Source: Winogradskyella sp. (GTDB lineage: Bacteria > Bacteroidota > Bacteroidia > Flavobacteriales > Flavobacteriaceae). Taken from it: a stretch of DNA of 64,000 bases. The stretch lies in assembly GCA_004211785.1 (NCBI GenBank), contig SHBX01000013.1, forward strand, positions 1-64,000. Reading direction: 5' to 3'. Under the pieces are notes generated by a model, which saw nothing but the letters and a program-made list of their open reading frames with translations, was not told where the DNA came from and made no database searches. Of this stretch, positions 10,485-18,801 are shown in pieces. The stretch's first letter is position 1; the number at the start of each line of letters is the position of its first letter. Position numbers and translations under genes: made by a program.

Positions 10485-11046
10485 TTTTCAACTTTCAGAA
10501 GATAAAATATTGTCTAAACTTGCCATTGACATAGGCATCACTTCATTTATTGGTTTGTACAACTATATTCATAAATTGCCATATGGGCGTAATTCTAATC
10601 GTTATGACTTAGAGCTTGTTATTAAAGAGAAAAAAGGCACATGTTCTTCTAAACATGCTTATTTGAAACAAGTTGCTATTGAAAATGGCCTTGAACAGCT
10701 ATCGCTTTGGATTGGCATTTATAAGATGAATACAAAAAACACGAAAAGCATTAATTCTGTGCTAGAGAAATATAAATTGGATTACATTCCTGAATCGCAT
10801 TGTTATCTAAAGCACAACAATAAACGTTATGACATTACTTTTCCTGAAAGTACAAGTTTAAAGTTTGAAGATTCGCTTTTAACTGAAGAAGAAATTATCC
10901 CAAAACAAGTAGGCACATATAAAGTAGCAATGCATCAAGAATATTTAAAGACGTGGATAGAAGCATCTAATATTCCTTATTCTTTTCAAGAAATTTGGAC
11001 CATTAGAGAAGATTGCATTTTGGCTTTACAAAACAAAAAAGCCTGA
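10468..11046 (+). CDS. Transglutaminase-like protein of unknown substrate
   Basis: I cannot name this 192-residue protein, but the layout of key residues fits the transglutaminase-like superfamily: C59 in KKGTCSSKHAYLKQVA, H111 in ESHCYLKHNNKRYDITFPES and D122 in the same strand. In such enzymes Cys-His-Asp form the catalytic triad. There is no signal peptide or membrane segment, so it is probably cytosolic. Its start lies inside the end of hutI (17-base overlap), so the two are translated from one message. That suggests a link to histidine or glutamate-type substrates, an inference from position only. The stop codon falls in the stem of the terminator at 11035. Confidence 0.7.
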   Translation: MDNAFNFQLSEDKILSKLAIDIGITSFIGLYNYIHKLPYGRNSNRYDLELVIKEKKGTCSSKHAYLKQVAIENGLEQLSLWIGIYKMNTKNTKSINSVLEKYKLDYIPESHCYLKHNNKRYDITFPESTSLKFEDSLLTEEEIIPKQVGTYKVAMHQEYLKTWIEASNIPYSFQEIWTIREDCILALQNKKA

Positions 11047-11071
11047 TGTGTTCATCTGCATCAGGCTTTTT
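11035..11071. terminator. Bidirectional terminator between convergent genes
   Basis: A-run, GCCTGATG (11041-11048), a ten-base loop, CATCAGGC (11059-11066) and T-run. It ends the hutI operon on the plus strand and the coiled-coil gene on the minus strand. Confidence 0.85.
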
Positions 11072-11100
11072 ATATAAACTAACCAACCAATTAATAATTT

Positions 11101-11985
11101 CTATCTCAGTGTAAACTCAGATGAAGAAATTAATTCACTTTCATTAAATACATTGACAACATAACGTCCTTTGCCGAATTTTTCATCACCAGTTGGTGCT
11201 ACAAACTCACATATATTTAAGTTTCTATTTTCGTAATTAAAACGACTAATTAAACTGTAGTTAAGAACTTGTTCTTCAAATTCTACTTGGTTATTAGCAC
11301 CTAAAACATTGTCTTGAGGATCAATTATTTGTACATACAATTCTTTATTTCCAGCATCAGACAAAGCATTTTTAGCAACGGTATAGCATACTCTAATTTT
11401 ATCACTACGTCTTGCGCGCTCAGTAGGAATTAGCTTTCCACTACTTCTTTCTATAACTCCAAAACCCTTAAGACCAATAGTCTGTAATGCTCCAGCATCT
11501 TTTACAACATCTGCCAATTCAGTGTTCTGAACTAAAAGAGAATCTGTAAATGCAGAACGCTCTGCTAATTGAATTTGCGTACTATCAAGCGTTGTCGCTA
11601 ATAATTCATTTTCAACTTTTAAACGGTCATTTTCTTCTAATAACACATCCATTTCTTCCTGTAAAGCCAAGTATTTTTTCTTATATCTCCATAAGCTTCC
11701 AACACTATTTTGAGATACTTTTAAAGAATCCATTAAACCTTGGATACGCTCTCTAGCTTCAACAAGTTTTCCATTTGCAATTTCATTCTCACCAATTGCA
11801 GAGTCATACTGCTTAGCCATGACATTTAAGTCATTCATTACTTGTTTTTTCTCCTTTACAAGAGTTGCTTCAGTTTCCTTTTTTTCACTATAAAGTTTAG
11901 AAGCATAAAATCCTGTTCCTAAAAATAAGGCGAGTAAAATCCCTAAACCTACCTTTAATCCTATGTTATTGTTTGTTCCGCTCAT
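11101..11985 (-). CDS. Membrane-anchored coiled-coil protein, unknown function
   Basis: This 294-residue protein has one membrane segment at the N-terminus (about 10-29, LKVGLGILLALFLGTGFYAS). A long heptad-rich coiled coil (about 32-165, with many Glu, Lys, Gln and Leu) is followed by a beta-rich C-terminal domain (about 170-294) containing KIRVCYTVAKNALSDAGNKELYVQIIDP. With no signal cleavage site, the bulk is probably exposed on one side of the inner membrane, most likely the periplasm. No catalytic motif is visible. The C-terminal domain resembles an immunoglobulin-like or adhesion-type fold but I cannot assign a family. It is alone on the minus strand between the two hut genes. Confidence 0.7.
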   Translation of the reverse strand: MSGTNNNIGLKVGLGILLALFLGTGFYASKLYSEKKETEATLVKEKKQVMNDLNVMAKQYDSAIGENEIANGKLVEARERIQGLMDSLKVSQNSVGSLWRYKKKYLALQEEMDVLLEENDRLKVENELLATTLDSTQIQLAERSAFTDSLLVQNTELADVVKDAGALQTIGLKGFGVIERSSGKLIPTERARRSDKIRVCYTVAKNALSDAGNKELYVQIIDPQDNVLGANNQVEFEEQVLNYSLISRFNYENRNLNICEFVAPTGDEKFGKGRYVVNVFNESELISSSEFTLR

Positions 11986-12084
11986 AATTCTAGTTTTTAA
12001 GTTATTTAAATTCTTGTTTTTTAATATTTAATTCAAGGTCTATAACAGATTAAACTGTAATTTTATTTAAATTTTTGAATCTAA

Positions 12085-13104
12085 ATGCAAAATCTAATTC
12101 AATTTAAGTCCAAAGACCATGATGAGTATGTCAAAACTCGCAAAGGCGAGACCAAATTTGGTGAACATGTTCAGTTGATTAACAATCTCACTAACATATA
12201 CGACGACATTTTAGCATTGGATGTTGACTATGTTATTTTTGGTGTTTCTGAAGATATCGGCGTGATTGCAAATTACGGTAAATCAGGAACATACAAAGCT
12301 TGGGATGTGTCAATAAAAATTTTGTTAAATACACAAAGTAATGCATTTATTGACCCCAAACGTGTCTTAGTTTTAGGTCATTTGGATTACACTGAGCAAC
12401 TAGAATTAGTAAAAGACAAGTCGTTATCTGATAAAAAAAGAATTACTCTAGCAAGAAAGCTAACAGAAACTGTAGACGCAGACGTATCGCATTTAATGTT
12501 CTCAATAATCAAAGCTGGGAAAACACCAATTATCATTGGTGGTGGTCACAACAATGCTTATGGTAATATAAAAGGTGCATCGTTAGCTTTAAACCAATCC
12601 ATGAATGTTGCTAATTTTGATGCGCATCATGATTTTAGACCAGAAGAAGGCAGACATAGTGGTAATGGTTTTAGCTATGCTTATAATGAAGGTTTTTTGA
12701 AGAACTATTTCATCTTTGGTTTGCATGAAAACTACATTTCTCAAAACAGTTTAGACACTTTGAATTCCACAAAAAATATTGCATATAATACGTTTGAAGA
12801 TATTGAAGTTAGAAAAACCCTGAAATTTAAATCAGAAATGCAACGTGCGTCATCCCATGTTTCTAAATCTAATTTTGGTATAGAAATAGATTGCGATGCG
12901 ATAAAGGATATGCCAAGTAGCGCCATGACACCAAGTGGGTTTAGTACTAATCAAGTGAGACGTTTTGTAAGTGAATTGGGGTCTTATAAAAATGCAACTT
13001 ACTTGCATATTTGCGAAGCTTCACCAACTAAAAAGACAGAAATCAAAGTTGGAAAACTTATCTCATACTTAATTACAGATTTTATAAAAGCCCATGGATA
13101 TTAG
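12085..13104 (+). CDS. hutG: Formimidoylglutamase (arginase / agmatinase superfamily)
   Basis: This 339-residue enzyme of the ureohydrolase fold carries the binuclear manganese ligands: H155 in IGGGHNNAYG, D179/H181/D183 in NFDAHHDFRP, and D269/D271 in GIEIDCDAI. The extended N-terminal half and the flavobacterial-type sequence fit formimidoylglutamase, which splits formimidoylglutamate into glutamate and formamide, the last step of histidine use. The location 1.6 kb from hutI supports this over arginase or agmatinase, though substrate is inferred. The 3' end overlaps the following acetyltransferase by 11 bases, so they are probably co-translated. No ATG-proximal Shine-Dalgarno is evident. 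Confidence 0.85.
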   Translation: MQNLIQFKSKDHDEYVKTRKGETKFGEHVQLINNLTNIYDDILALDVDYVIFGVSEDIGVIANYGKSGTYKAWDVSIKILLNTQSNAFIDPKRVLVLGHLDYTEQLELVKDKSLSDKKRITLARKLTETVDADVSHLMFSIIKAGKTPIIIGGGHNNAYGNIKGASLALNQSMNVANFDAHHDFRPEEGRHSGNGFSYAYNEGFLKNYFIFGLHENYISQNSLDTLNSTKNIAYNTFEDIEVRKTLKFKSEMQRASSHVSKSNFGIEIDCDAIKDMPSSAMTPSGFSTNQVRRFVSELGSYKNATYLHICEASPTKKTEIKVGKLISYLITDFIKAHGY

Positions 13105-13558
13105 TCTAATAGGATACGATTCTAAATACAAACAATACTTCTACGATTATAATATTGAGTGGTTAGAGACTTTCTTTTATGTAGAGCCATATGATAGAGA
13201 AGTTTTAAGTAAACCAGAGACTTATATTATAAATAAAGGCGGACATATTTTTTTCGCAAAGGGTAATGAGGTGATTCTGGGCACAGTGGCATTGATGCCA
13301 ACTGAAGACATAGGGGTTTTTGAACTTACAAAAATGGCTGTTTTACCTGAAGCTCGTGGACAAAGAATTGGACAAAAGCTATTGCAGCATTGTATAGATT
13401 TTGCAAAATCAGAGCAATTAAAAGGACTACTACTCTACTCTAACACTAAATTAGAAAACGCTATTTACTTATATCGTAAATATGGTTTTATAGAATTGGA
13501 ACTAGAGAAAGACAACCCTTATGAGCGAGCGGATATTAAGATGTTGTTGGAGTTATAG
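13094..13558 (+). CDS. GNAT-family N-acetyltransferase
   Basis: This 154-residue protein has the acetyl-CoA-binding core of GCN5-related acetyltransferases: beta4 VFELTKMAVLPEARGQRIGQKLLQHCIDFA (about 76-105), with the RGQRIG pyrophosphate loop, then LLLYSNTKLENAIYLYRKYGF, the usual beta5 and alpha4. The acceptor is unknown. The start overlaps the end of hutG by 11 bases, which suggests translational coupling. A role in modifying a metabolite of histidine or arginine-type breakdown is possible but only by association. It ends two bases before the convergent membrane-protein gene. Confidence 0.88.
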   Translation: MDISLIGYDSKYKQYFYDYNIEWLETFFYVEPYDREVLSKPETYIINKGGHIFFAKGNEVILGTVALMPTEDIGVFELTKMAVLPEARGQRIGQKLLQHCIDFAKSEQLKGLLLYSNTKLENAIYLYRKYGFIELELEKDNPYERADIKMLLEL

Positions 13559-13559
13559 C

Positions 13560-15254
13560 CTAATTCTCTAAAGCCTTTAAAGAATCTAATTTGCGCTGTA
13601 AAGCTTCGATTTGCTCAGAATTATCATTAATCTTAGGCGTAATCTTTAAAGAGTCAATCGCTTGTTGCAAATCTATATCTTGTTTTGGTTTCTCATTAAA
13701 ATAGTAACCAATACCTTCACTTGAGCGCCAAGCTTCATTAAGTTGACTATATACCATTTCGTCCCAAGTACTTGGATGTTTTACGTCTATCCAAATAACA
13801 TCTCTGTATTCACTATCAATTAATACCAAATCTGGAGTTGCAGAACCGTCAAATTGCTCGGCATTTGTATCACTAATCGATGATATAGTACCCAGAAAAA
13901 ACATACGCTTACGACCAGCTATTTCTTTTACATAAGGTCTAAATTCTACTGGTGTACTCGCTTTCCAATCGTATTCTTTCCGAGATTCTTTAACCTTTAA
14001 CGGCATTGCCGAAACACCTGCATAACCTTGTTTTTTACTGGCATGGTCAAAATAATAAAGTTTATCAGAACCATCTGCTGGTATAAACACACTGTAACTT
14101 AAGCTCGTACGCTCTATTCCTATTGGCTCTAAACCAAACCAATGGTATAATCCGCTATAAGCATTGGTGTTGCTATCCACAAAATCAAAATCTGTTACAT
14201 AAGGCTGTTGATTTTGGTCTTTTGGCATATCCGGAATTTTTACTGCTGTTTCCATATTCCATGGCAATGGGTCACTAAAACCTCCTAAAAACTTTAAGGA
14301 TTCTGCTTGTAATTGTGACACTTTTTCAGATAAGGTATTTTGCTTGTTTAAAAACGGGTAATTCTTTATTTCGTCTGGTTTTACAAATGTGCCTTTACCA
14401 ATAGTTATACGTTCTAAGTAATCATTAAAATCGTGTTCGCCATTGTCGACTATCATCACACCTCCAAATGTTGGATAAGGGAACAAAAAACCTTTCCACT
14501 TAATCAAACTTACCACTTGTACCCAATCGCCGTTGTCGTTCTTCATATAGAAAGTATCACTAGGCTCATAATTAAACAACATCCAAGGATTAAAACGCTG
14601 CACTACAGCATTATATGTGTTTCGGCTAAACTTTAAGGTCTCACCTATAGAAAATGTAACGGGAATTCTATTTTCGTTAGAAAATCGTGGAAATGGTGTT
14701 GTACTACTAACAGAAAATACTTCTTCAGTATTATCACTAATACGTTGCATGATATATTTTTCTGAAGGTTGTATGGCCATCGTCCATTTGTTCTCGTCAT
14801 CTACTCTAACCAAGTGAGGTAACGATACGTCTTTAGTTTCGCCAACACTTTCATTTGCCATTGAAAAGATATTACGCAGTGGTTGAATACGCTCATTTTG
14901 TGTGAGAGGCAGTTCGTGGATTTCTACTTTATTCAAATTATTAAATACATTATATGTTTTCATATAATCGTACATGCCATAATGCCATCCAAATGCATAT
15001 AAAATTCCGAAAAAGATAATAAGCAGTCCTAAAATACCTAAACGTCCGCCTGTGCTTGCTGTTTTACGAAATTTACGTAAGCCTAAAATCAATACCAGTA
15101 AACAAACAAAAATTACAAAAATGTACTTTCTTAAAAAAAGTAAAGCCGGTTGATAATCGTCTCTTAAAATGAAAAGCGCAATAAGTAATACTAAACTCAG
15201 TACTACAGTTATAATTTTTTGCTTTCGGCCTTTTCTCCAATATGATTTTATCAT
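13560..15254 (-). CDS. Large membrane protein with soluble C-terminal domain, unknown function
   Basis: This 564-residue protein starts with a basic cytosolic stretch (MIKSYWRKGRKQK), then three membrane segments at about 14-32, 40-58 and 72-92. A roughly 460-residue soluble part follows, with many Trp and Tyr (HWFGLEPIGIERTSLSYSVF, VLIDSEYRDVIWIDVKHP). The last 60 residues form a helical, coiled-coil-like tail. No enzyme motif is recognised. It lies ten bases downstream of the 181-residue membrane protein and is surely co-transcribed with it. The pair has the same strand and a similar unknown character to the AAA+ cluster at 18.8-24.6 kb, from which a plus-strand protease gene separates it. 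Confidence 0.7.
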   Translation of the reverse strand: MIKSYWRKGRKQKIITVVLSLVLLIALFILRDDYQPALLFLRKYIFVIFVCLLVLILGLRKFRKTASTGGRLGILGLLIIFFGILYAFGWHYGMYDYMKTYNVFNNLNKVEIHELPLTQNERIQPLRNIFSMANESVGETKDVSLPHLVRVDDENKWTMAIQPSEKYIMQRISDNTEEVFSVSSTTPFPRFSNENRIPVTFSIGETLKFSRNTYNAVVQRFNPWMLFNYEPSDTFYMKNDNGDWVQVVSLIKWKGFLFPYPTFGGVMIVDNGEHDFNDYLERITIGKGTFVKPDEIKNYPFLNKQNTLSEKVSQLQAESLKFLGGFSDPLPWNMETAVKIPDMPKDQNQQPYVTDFDFVDSNTNAYSGLYHWFGLEPIGIERTSLSYSVFIPADGSDKLYYFDHASKKQGYAGVSAMPLKVKESRKEYDWKASTPVEFRPYVKEIAGRKRMFFLGTISSISDTNAEQFDGSATPDLVLIDSEYRDVIWIDVKHPSTWDEMVYSQLNEAWRSSEGIGYYFNEKPKQDIDLQQAIDSLKITPKINDNSEQIEALQRKLDSLKALEN

Positions 15255-15264
15255 AAAACTCTTA

Positions 15265-15810
15265 TTACATTAAACCCTTATCCTTAAGGCGTTCACGAGC
15301 AGATTTTTGGTCAGCTTCTATATTATCTTTTGTTTCTTTAATTTCTTCAGTTACATCTTCTTCAACTTTAGAGTCCTTAGTTTTTAAATCTTCAATAAAA
15401 TCCTTTCCTTTTTCTACGGCATCTCCAACCATATCACTTATGGAATCACTTTTCTCTTCGATTACTTCAGTAGATTTTATTACAAAACTTGCCAAGTAAG
15501 TACCTATTAATGTGCCTACTGCAAACGATGCAAAGGCAGAAATACCATTATAACTTGAGAAAACAGCTAAAGGCGTTAAAAACTCTACAATTAAAGCGGC
15601 AATTAAGACTAAAGCAACAACAAAAATAATTCGTGGCAAGATATTTTGCTTGTAGACAAAACCTTTACGGTCATCTGCAGACATCTGCAATTCTTTACTA
15701 TTTACTATTCTATTTAATGCTCGATATACGCCATTGCCATTGGATTCTCTCCAGTATAGAAAAATACCAAAAAGGATAGCGACAATAAAAATTATAAGTT
15801 CTAGTCCCAT
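15265..15810 (-). CDS. Membrane protein with charged helical tail, unknown function
   Basis: This 181-residue protein has a membrane segment at the start (GLELIIFIVAILFGIFLYW), two or three more around 58-82 and 84-108, and a highly charged, helical C-terminal third (many Glu, Lys and Asp, about 115-181). The tail resembles those of YtxH-type or apolipophorin-like helical proteins, but no family is secure. It is the first gene of a two-gene unit with the 564-residue membrane protein. A TAAATTTG -7-like element on the minus strand (15861-15868) stands about 50 bases before the start. Confidence 0.68.
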   Translation of the reverse strand: MGLELIIFIVAILFGIFLYWRESNGNGVYRALNRIVNSKELQMSADDRKGFVYKQNILPRIIFVVALVLIAALIVEFLTPLAVFSSYNGISAFASFAVGTLIGTYLASFVIKSTEVIEEKSDSISDMVGDAVEKGKDFIEDLKTKDSKVEEDVTEEIKETKDNIEADQKSARERLKDKGLM

Positions 15811-15933
15811 TTTATCTTTTCTTATTAGACATCTAAATTAGAAGAATGTTACGCGTCTAACAAATTTAATTATTTTATGTTTTTATATTAGATTATATTA
15901 GCAAGAAATTATTTGAAAATAAATCAAAAAATT

Positions 15934-18747
15934 ATGAAGAGAAAATTACTTTTTTTAGCATTCATTTTTAGTTTTTTTATTAACGCCCAAGAAATATCAG
16001 CACCATTAAAAGTTGGTGATGAAATTGAAGTAGACCTTACATCTGGAGCAGATTACAATAACACAGATTCTGGGATTGTATATTCTAAAGAATTTAGGTC
16101 AACTGGCTCAGGATATGTAAAGGTATATTTTGAAAATTTTGACTTAAATGATAATGACTACTTAAGAATTTATGGTGCATCTAATAATCAAGAATTTATC
16201 TACACTGGTTCGGGAAAGGTTATAAATAATAATCTAGATACGATAAGTGACTTTTGGTCTACCACCATTTGGGATGATCATATAATTATAGAATTACATA
16301 GTCAAAATGGTAGTGGAAGTCATTATGGTTTTGACATTGCGCGTGTTGCATATGGATATCCAATAGATAAAATCACTGGAGCTTTTGAGAGTAATAGTCA
16401 GCAACTTGAAACTCTTTGCGGTGCAAATGACAGAGAACAAGCTGCTTGTTATGATGGTACCGAAATAGGTAGAAAATCTAATGCTATATGTAGGTTACTT
16501 ATTGGAGGTGGTAGTTTATGTACAGGTTGGCTACTTGGGTCAGAAGGGCATGTCATGACAAATAATCACTGTATAGGTAGTGCTGCTGAGGCATCTAATA
16601 CAGAGTTTTGGTTTAACTATCGTAATACAGATTGTACAGGGAATGTTCCAGACGCTACTGATATTGTAGCTACCTCTGCTACTTTTATTCAAACTAATGG
16701 TACTTATGACTATACATTAGTACAATTACCTGTTAACCCAACAGGTACTTATGGTTACTTAAGTTTAGCTTCGACTCCTGCAGTAGTTGGAGACCGTATC
16801 TATCATCCTCAACATCCTGGTGGGGTTAGAAATGAAATTGCCGTATTTACTGATGTTAATCCTGGGCCTGGTGGATATACTACGGTTACTAATGCTGGTG
16901 ATGGTGGTGCTAGAGTTGAATATTTTCATGATACTGCTGGTGGTAGTTCGGGATCACCTGTATTGAGATTTGATGATCATTTAGTAATTGGACTACATAA
17001 TACTGGTGGTTGTCCAAATGGCGCTGCAGGTCGATCTGATGAAATCATAAATGATTTAGGTACTGTTATTACGGTGATTGATGGGGCAATAGATGATCCA
17101 AATCCGGACTCGCCAAGAATTAGTTTTGGTAGTATTCCTGGAGAAACTTCAGAAAGTACTAGTTGTGATTATCAAGAACTTACGTTTGATTTAAGGATTG
17201 CAATGCCTCCGTCAGAAAATGCAGATATAACCATCAGCACAACTGGAACAGCAACTGAAGGCAATGATTTTGAGATAATAACGCCTAATCCGATTATATT
17301 TTTAGCTGGGGAATCTGAAAGCAAACAAATAACGCTTAGAATTTATAATGATGGTTTTATAGAAGGTAATGAAGAGTTTACACTCAATTTATCTTTAGAT
17401 GCCAACGATGGCGATGCTAGCCTTGCTGAAAATAGTAGTTTTACTCATATTATAATGGATGATGATTTTACTCCTGATGTTGGAAGCGAATCTACTGTAA
17501 TGTCTGATGACTTTGAAATAGGTTTAACTAACTGGGTTGTAACTGGAAATGGTGGAACTAATTTTGCAGTAGGTAATGAGGCAGATGCTTCATCTGCAAA
17601 CTGGAATGCAAATGGTAATAGTTCTAGCTTTATTTTTGTTAATGATGATGCTTGTAATTGTGATATGAGTGAAGAACGTGTCCAGTTTGCTACGTCTTTA
17701 GATTTTTCTAATACAAATAGTGCCTTTTTAAATTTTGATATAAAATATCTAGATTCTAACGATCAATACGCTTCTGATGCATTTGTACAAACATCCATCG
17801 ATAATGGTGCTACATGGCAAAATGCTGGCAATGAAATACCTTCCTTTAACAATTGGGGGAGCATGAGCGTTGATTTATCATCAGTTATTGGACAATCTAA
17901 TGTTCTTATCTCTTTTTTATATGACGACTTAGGTAATTGGGCATACGGAATGGCATTAGATGACATCTCTGTAACTGGTTTTGGCGAGGCACAAATACAG
18001 ACAAGTACCAATACAGATGATAATATTAATGAATTGCCTTTAAATGGTCTAGGAACTATGTATGCCTATGGTTCTACATCTGGAAATATCATGGCTAATC
18101 TCACAAATAATAATACTGAAGACTATGGTTGTACAACTATATTTGTTTCTAGAGAAGGAACTGGTGGGGAGCCGTATCTAGGTTCTACAGGAGCAGATTT
18201 GGCTATGGATAAACAATTTAATATTAGCTCAACTGAAGATGTTACTAATGGAAATGTTAGCATTACATTTTACTTTAGTGAAGCAGAAATTGCTGGATGG
18301 GAAAATGCTGTAAGTGCTGCTGGTGGGTCATACACAAGAAATGATTTATTCATTAACAGAAAGCCAAGAAATAGTAATGGAGAAATAACTGCCACTACAT
18401 TAGGGACATACAACAATGGTGTAACTTTAACTGGTGATTTCACTAAAGTAGATGGTGTATATACCTTTGCACCACAGCAAGTTTTAAGTGTTTCAGAAAA
18501 TGATTTAGTAAACTTTTCAGTATTTCCAAATCCAACAAAAGACATCATAAATATTGAATCTAAAGTTGATTTCAATAAAATTGAAGTATATAATATTACT
18601 GGCAAAAAAATAAATTCGATTAATCTGAATGAAAATAAACGTTCTACTCAAATTGATATGAAAAATTTGAATATTGGTCTTTACTTCATAAAGGTAATTC
18701 AATCAGATAATAATCAATCTTCTGTTTTAAAAGTAATGAAGAATTAG
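15934..18747 (+). CDS. T9SS-secreted trypsin-like serine protease, multidomain
   Basis: The start is set at the ATG at 15934, since a TTG seven codons earlier would precede the signal peptide (KRKLLFLAFIFSFFINAQ). The 937-residue protein reads: signal 1-19; CUB-like domain about 20-140; trypsin-fold protease about 150-400 with the triad H212 (NNHCIG), D259 (GTYDYTL) and S339 (GGSSGSP); Calx-beta-like domain about 402-520; a jelly-roll MAM-like domain about 525-685; a linker domain; and a T9SS type A sorting domain of about 75 residues at the end (FPNPTKDIIN ... GLYFIKV). It is therefore exported through the outer membrane and either released or attached. The first cysteine-rich part (CGANDREQAACYDGTE) resembles secreted lysyl endopeptidase-like enzymes; specificity is unproven. 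Confidence 0.9.
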   Translation: MKRKLLFLAFIFSFFINAQEISAPLKVGDEIEVDLTSGADYNNTDSGIVYSKEFRSTGSGYVKVYFENFDLNDNDYLRIYGASNNQEFIYTGSGKVINNNLDTISDFWSTTIWDDHIIIELHSQNGSGSHYGFDIARVAYGYPIDKITGAFESNSQQLETLCGANDREQAACYDGTEIGRKSNAICRLLIGGGSLCTGWLLGSEGHVMTNNHCIGSAAEASNTEFWFNYRNTDCTGNVPDATDIVATSATFIQTNGTYDYTLVQLPVNPTGTYGYLSLASTPAVVGDRIYHPQHPGGVRNEIAVFTDVNPGPGGYTTVTNAGDGGARVEYFHDTAGGSSGSPVLRFDDHLVIGLHNTGGCPNGAAGRSDEIINDLGTVITVIDGAIDDPNPDSPRISFGSIPGETSESTSCDYQELTFDLRIAMPPSENADITISTTGTATEGNDFEIITPNPIIFLAGESESKQITLRIYNDGFIEGNEEFTLNLSLDANDGDASLAENSSFTHIIMDDDFTPDVGSESTVMSDDFEIGLTNWVVTGNGGTNFAVGNEADASSANWNANGNSSSFIFVNDDACNCDMSEERVQFATSLDFSNTNSAFLNFDIKYLDSNDQYASDAFVQTSIDNGATWQNAGNEIPSFNNWGSMSVDLSSVIGQSNVLISFLYDDLGNWAYGMALDDISVTGFGEAQIQTSTNTDDNINELPLNGLGTMYAYGSTSGNIMANLTNNNTEDYGCTTIFVSREGTGGEPYLGSTGADLAMDKQFNISSTEDVTNGNVSITFYFSEAEIAGWENAVSAAGGSYTRNDLFINRKPRNSNGEITATTLGTYNNGVTLTGDFTKVDGVYTFAPQQVLSVSENDLVNFSVFPNPTKDIINIESKVDFNKIEVYNITGKKINSINLNENKRSTQIDMKNLNIGLYFIKVIQSDNNQSSVLKVMKN

Positions 18748-18765
18748 TACTAACAATTATTAACT

Positions 18766-18798
18766 AAAAAAGCCGCATATAAATTATGCGGCTTTTTT
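18766..18798. terminator. Bidirectional terminator between protease and AAA+ cluster
   Basis: A-run, AGCCGCATA (18771-18779), a five-base loop, TATGCGGCT (18785-18793) and T-run. It closes the protease gene on the plus strand and the four-gene cluster on the minus strand, whose last stop codon is at 18802. Confidence 0.88.
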
Positions 18799-18801
18799 GT
18801 A

